Of a stretch of 64,000 nucleotides of DNA, positions 59,245-64,000 are shown piece after piece. The first letter of the stretch is position 1, and each line of letters opens with the position of its first letter. The translations under genes were made by a program, and so were the position numbers. Where the stretch lies: NCBI RefSeq assembly GCF_902686445.1, contig NC_062232.1, positions 11,081,105-11,145,104 on the forward strand, written 5' to 3'. The notes below the pieces were generated by a model. That model saw only the letters and a program-made list of their open reading frames with translations. It was not told the DNA's origin and did no database searches. Origin of the DNA: Sciurus carolinensis. Lineage: Eukaryota; Chordata; Mammalia; Rodentia; Sciuridae.

Positions 59245-59371
59245 CTTCCTTCATTCTTTTTTTTAACCTTTATTTTATTTTTATATGGCGCCGAGGATCG
59301 AACCCAGGGCAAGCGTGCTAGGCAAGCGCTCTACCACTGAGCCACAACCCCAGCCCTCTTCTTTCATTCTT
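59245..59371 (-). mobile_element. ID SINE with target-site duplication
   Basis: CTTCCTTCATTCTT (59245-59258) and CTTCTTTCATTCTT (59358-59371) flank the complement of an ID element ('ggcgccgaggatcgaacccagggcaagcgtgctaggcaagcgctctaccactgagccac'). Confidence 0.9.
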
Positions 59372-60027
59372 GACTATATTTGATTTTCTAAATTTCTAAA
59401 ACCTACCACTGAGGCAAATTATAAAAACAGACCAAATAAATCTTTAATAAATGATTTATGCAAAACTTTGGGAGTTTCTCCTAGCACTCAGGCAAATTAA
59501 AATGACTATCTTTATAAGAACTATTTCACGGCACTGTCAAGGTCAACACATGGTCATACATTGAGTTACATGATATAGCTCATCCAGCTCACAGTATTAT
59601 GGCACTGTAAAGATTTTGAGTTGTTTCCATTCTCAAGGAATAGATATTAACAAAAGGTTTCTTTACCAAGCTTAGAATATCTGGTAGAACACCACTGTAG
59701 GAAAATACATAATTACAAGTGCCTTAGCTCACTTCCTGTATCTCCTTCTCCAATTAGACTCTATGGAGGCTGCTGTTGGCTCATGTCCAACATGTATATA
59801 TCTCATTGTAACATTCTTCATCTTGTTTTGGTTTTAATTTTCACTCAAACCATGGCAGTCCTGTTTTTCACATACAAAAAAATGTTGGTTCACATAGATG
59901 GCTATACTATTTCTGAAAGACTGTCTTTACTACATTTGAGCAATATGTTTGGCACAGAAATGAAAGGTTAATGCTATTTAATAGTTAATTCACAGTATCT
60001 TTTACAGATCAAACAGTCTACCGAGTT

Positions 60028-60215
60028 TCTCAGCCTCAGCACTACTGATGTTTTGGGCCAGACACTTCTGTTGTTGGGGATGTCCAAAGCACTGTAGAAT
60101 GCTTAGCAGCACCTGATCCCTATTCACTTGTTGCCAATGTCACACCCCATTCAGGTACAAGCACAAATGTTTTGACTTTGCCAGACATCCCCTTGGAACA
60201 AAATAATCCCCCACC
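60028..60215 (-). mobile_element. hAT-type non-autonomous element
   Basis: Third member of the family at 13438 and 32575: 'tctcagcctcagcactactgatgttttgggcc', 'tgcttagcagcacctgatccctattcac', 'gccagacatccccttgg'. Confidence 0.6.
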
Positions 60216-60949
60216 TCTCTGTTAGGACCTACTGAGCCTAAGCCTAACATAAATGATGAAGGATAAAATAAACTCAACTCCCCAAAGTACTACAGAATAC
60301 AAATCAAATTTTATACAGAACTGTAATTAATTTTCATAATTTCATATAGAAAATCCAATCAATCATACAGTTTAACATCCAGACATATCCTTTTAGGCAT
60401 ACAAGGATAGATAAAAAGTTCTTTAAAAACACTTCACAAAAGTTAACACGGACCTATTATATGTGACATTGCCAAAAATAAGTTCTGGTGTAAGATAAAT
60501 CAGAACACACAAATGTAAGTGACTGCTTTACAATGTTTCTAACAAAAGGGGTGGGAAAGCTGCGTTTTTAAAAAACAAAGTTCAAATCCAAATTTCTCTT
60601 ACAATACCTGGCAAGATATAAAGTATAATTATGTAGTTCACACAAACGATAGTGTATAGATGTATTCATTTATCTTATGTGATAACTCTAGAGTAGTGAA
60701 AAACAAGGACTTATTTGGGTCACGAAACAATGGTGCATTGGAACTTGCTATTCCATGAGCAAGAAAGAATATTTCTAGAAATAAAGGATGACAGAGAATG
60801 ATTCATCTTCTGACGGACATTTCCTGTTTTACTAACAAACCAAGCAACATACTTACACCAAAAAAGGGGAGGGTGGGGCGGGAGGACACTCCCTGCTCCA
60901 CTAGTAACTAATATTTGGTCCATAAAACAAGACGAACTCAGAAAATTGT

Positions 60950-63005
60950 CAAAATGTCATTCTCAACTTTATTTTTGGGCATATAGCATGTTTTAACAAA
61001 CCAGCTTTACATGTGCAACCATCTGTAATATCAAAAGAAATACGATATATTTATTAAGTTCACTTTTAAATAAATGTTAAGTAGCAGGGTAGAACAATGT
61101 GTTTCCACATACTGACCAGTGCAACACTGACAGTTACAACTAAAGTATATTTTCAGGAAGTCTGAAAATTAAGATTTATGTAAGACAAATAAATTTACTT
61201 GCATTTGTTTGAAAAAAGGAAAATAATTCTCACTTGTAAATTACACATTTTACATGCAAAAACAATTTTAAATGCAATTTTCACTTTAAATAAATAACAA
61301 CTGAAGAATTCAATGACAATTTTGAAAAAAATTAAGCAGCAAAAGGAAAAAATAATAGTGTACCTTTTAAAATTGCTAAGTAGAATAAATAAAACCAAAT
61401 GTTAACCATTTCTCACTTTACCATGAATATTGGCACTGTTTATTTCATATTTATGTCAGTTTCAATGCATAAAAATCCTAGTAGGACTGAATGATTTGGA
61501 TCAGCCCATTATTCTCCAACAAAAGAATCCCTAACTTCTAGATTTTAAAAATTGCACTCTTGTATTTGTGTTTTAGTACAAACAAAACACAAATATATTT
61601 CTTTTAGATCAGTGGCAACCAGGTAATAGGCATATTAAGATACTTTTAAAAAGTAAGAAGTTTTGTGAATGTTGTCATTTTAAAAATCCTGTACAGAATC
61701 ACAATACTGACAGAATCTATCTAGTGCACCCACAAGTGCCTCATTGTTTTGATTTCACAGTCCTTTTCGCACAAAAGCTTATTCTAAAGAGTTCAAAGAA
61801 TTAATAATACACACCATGTGGGTAATTTGGGGTTAAAAAACCCATGGCTCTGGGCAACAACAATTAAAGTTAACAACATCCACTCACAAAGAGACTGTGT
61901 CCTAAGATTCAGACTTGGTTTGTTATAAATAAAAGATTCTTAACTAAAGCCTTTCTGCACACTGACAATACTTATCAGACATCAGCTAGGCCACAGTGAA
62001 GGAAATGACTTATATCAAAAGGACAGGGTAGCAGCTGGTTTTGAGATGGCATACCTCGTACATTCTGCTCAGAAAACACAAAGGCCATTACAGAAGACAA
62101 AATTATGCACTGAAAATGTGGAGGGCTTCTCTGCACTATCATCAACAGTGATATCGGTCCCTAGAATTTAAAAATCAAAAGCTTCTTCATAAACACAACT
62201 GAAGATGAAGGTTCTACTGAGGCGAATTCATATAATCGGATCAAAGAAGTACTTGCAGTATGCCAGTGACCTTTTCCTGGCATTAACTAACATGAGTAGT
62301 CCTGGCATGTTAGACATTTTACCAATTCATGTCAACTATGACTATAACAAAAGAAGCCATCTGAATGGTCAGCAAAGAGCAAAAGCAACCAGGGTCCTTA
62401 ATGGCAGGAAGGATCTAGTTCAACATTTTACACATAAGCAGGTACTCAAAACATGCTGGTAACTGACAGATCATCTTACTTAAGAAACCTGCTGATTAAA
62501 TGTAATGCTAACTGAGTGGACCCAATAAATGTTTTAAGAGCATGACTTAAATGTCTAATAAATGTATAAGAACGTGACTTAACGTAGTTCATGAAATTGT
62601 TGTACTTCCCTAAAGAAAACTTGTAAACATCTGGTGAGTGTCTAATTAATGGTTTAACGTTAAAAACTGGCCAAAAAATGCCCAGAAACGTTTGGCCCTT
62701 CAGCACCCAAAGCTCTCAAAATATAATGTTAAAACATCTCTGCTAGAAGGATTTCAGTAATCTGAAAAATGTCATACCTGAGTGGCTTAAACGTTCTCTT
62801 CTACATTTTAAGGAAGTGCAAGGAGTTTCTACACTCAGGAATTGCATAAGTGTTTATCTTTCCTCAAAAGAAAACATCGAATGATATAGAGGTAGCATAA
62901 CTTGCTAAAATTAAAAATCAAAAACGAACAAAGCAAGGTTATTTTCAATCATCTTAACAGAATTATTACAAATGTTTTAAAATTTCACAACCCGGGTTTC
63001 CCATT
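60950..63005 (-). other. PIGA: PIGA 3' UTR (inferred)
   Basis: Non-coding sequence after the PIGA stop codon with no recognisable repeat, unlike its surroundings. An AATAAA signal on the minus strand (complement TTTATT at 60968-60973) would place the transcript end near 60950, for a 3' UTR of about 2 kb. An alternative signal is near 61050. The end point is inferred, not seen. Confidence 0.5.
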
Positions 63006-63272
63006 CTATCTGGTTTTAGACACCTCATCCTTCTCAACGTTTTCTGTACTGTGAGAATTTTGAGGAGTCCAGGCACCCCTTGGCCCAGTGGCATCTATTG
63101 CAACATCAATGCTAGAATCTGGAGTCATCCATCTGAGAAAAATGAGGAAGAGATAGTTGAATACAGCTAATAAAGCAAAAATGTAGCCTGTCACTGGGCC
63201 ACAGTGAGAGATGAGCCTGTCCAGTCGCTTGTCCATCGGCAGCATGGCTTCCCCCGCCACCCGCTCGTACAC
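63006..63272 (-). CDS. PIGA: PIGA last coding exon (C-terminus)
   Basis: PIGA is the catalytic glycosyltransferase subunit of GPI-GlcNAc transferase, which adds N-acetylglucosamine to phosphatidylinositol at the ER membrane in the first step of GPI-anchor synthesis. This exon begins at GTG after an AG acceptor (63274-63273) in phase 0 and encodes the last 88 residues, ending in TAG at 63008-63006. It starts [20 protein letters not shown]. The single transmembrane helix ([19 protein letters not shown]) follows, and then the ER-lumen tail ([19 protein letters not shown]). The match to human PIGA is close through the helix; the last 20 or so residues are variable. Earlier exons lie beyond the right edge. 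Confidence 0.96.
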   Translation of the reverse strand: MYERVAGEAMLPMDKRLDRLISHCGPVTGYIFALLAVFNYLFLIFLRWMTPDSSIDVAIDATGPRGAWTPQNSHSTENVEKDEVSKTR

Positions 63273-64000
63273 CTGGAGGAGAGAAGACTGAGAATGAGTT
63301 TGTGGACCCATCACAGGACAACTCGCACTGACCAGGAATGTTTCAGAGACACACAGAAGTTGCTCATGTTTATTACTGTTGTTCTTACTATAACAGGTCC
63401 TTAATGAACTTATTGGCATTTGATTCAGCTCTCATGGGGTACTTATTCTGAGGAAAAGACTGGGCTAGATATGTGTGATACAAAGAATAAACTACATTTA
63501 ATTTCTCGGAGCCCCTACAAGATCACCATCAACTTCAGCTGAGTACTAGAACGCCAAAGGCCTGTAAAGTATGCACGGTTTTTATGGGTCACCACTGCAG
63601 AGGATATTTAATTCCAAACTGACTTCAGCAGTGCTCAAGCAAGATTGGCCTTTTCAATGCCTTGACTGGGCAGAGAAAGCTCTCACTGGCATCTGGCAGA
63701 CATCAGGTACAATCAGTGCCACAATATAGTGGGCTTCTGGGGACACACAGGCTCTTCTTTCAGCTGCCACAAGGCCATCCATGCTACACAGAAACATTTC
63801 CTAGACTGCAAGTAAAAGAGGGAAAAATAGGGGGTAAATTTTAGTAGGTAGTATAGTTCAAACTTTAGCAAACTAAGTTTGCTGCTGAGAATTGGTAAGT
63901 AGGTGGCTTGCTTTTTAAAATGCTGAGCACGTTTTTGCTCTAAACTAGCAAACAACAAAGATCTTTAAACATACTTGTTTAGAACACATCAAATGTGCCA
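63273..64000 (-). other. PIGA: PIGA last intron, partial
   Basis: Intronic sequence upstream of the last exon, with a pyrimidine-rich tract before the acceptor (complement of 'tggaggagagaagactgagaa'). No further PIGA exon is visible up to the window edge. Confidence 0.75.

Noticed and set aside
62205..62462. 85-codon plus-strand frame
   Set aside because: Antisense to the inferred PIGA 3' UTR, with no known family.
63713..63958. Possible further PIGA exon
   Set aside because: The 81-codon frame shows no resemblance to PIGA and lacks suitable splice signals.
1..64000. CRISPR arrays, operons, riboswitches or phage-like systems
   Set aside because: The sequence is mammalian nuclear DNA, and the only regular short repeats are microsatellites and retroelement units.

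Overview
The window is mammalian nuclear DNA, most likely from the X chromosome of a squirrel-family rodent (Sciuridae). Two observations support this. First, three neighbouring genes, all on the minus strand, can be read from their exons in the order PIGA (3' end), ASB11 (complete) and ASB9 (first two coding exons). To my knowledge this is the order at human Xp22.2. Second, the young SINEs are ID elements and dimeric B1-dID elements, a combination typical of squirrels, and the L1 elements carry a lineage-specific 5' UTR and G-rich 3' UTR.

Layout by coordinate: 1-13972 is ASB9 intron 2. It holds a solo retroviral LTR (377-840), a nearly intact full-length L1 on the minus strand (1820-8013) and an internally deleted L1 on the plus strand (9651-11304). 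ASB9 coding exon 2 is 13973-14052 and coding exon 1 is 23631-23724; the rest of ASB9 lies beyond the left edge. From 23725 to 33849 is the ASB9-ASB11 intergenic region, made mostly of old repeats and including a complete Tigger-type element (29390-30076). ASB11 occupies 33850-58360 in seven coding exons that give exactly 323 codons plus a stop, with every splice site GT/AG. A short gap (58361 to about 60950) separates it from the PIGA 3' UTR and last coding exon (63006-63272). From 63273 to the right edge is PIGA intron sequence.

ASB9 and ASB11 are paralogues: ankyrin-repeat plus SOCS-box substrate receptors of Cullin-5 ubiquitin ligases. Their coding exon 2 has the same length (80 nt), the same phase and the same position in the protein. 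PIGA is the catalytic subunit of the enzyme that starts GPI-anchor synthesis; it is unrelated in function and simply adjacent.

I found no CRISPR, operon-like or clearly novel gene system. The most interesting material is retrotransposon biology: a full-length L1 with an intact ORF1 and only two visible lesions in ORF2, a roughly 600-bp repeated promoter unit in its 5' UTR, an 11-residue duplication in the ORF1 coiled coil, and a second L1 whose 5' UTR is joined directly to the end of ORF2, as in spliced-and-reintegrated L1 copies. Repeat family names below come from recognising sequence, not from a database search.
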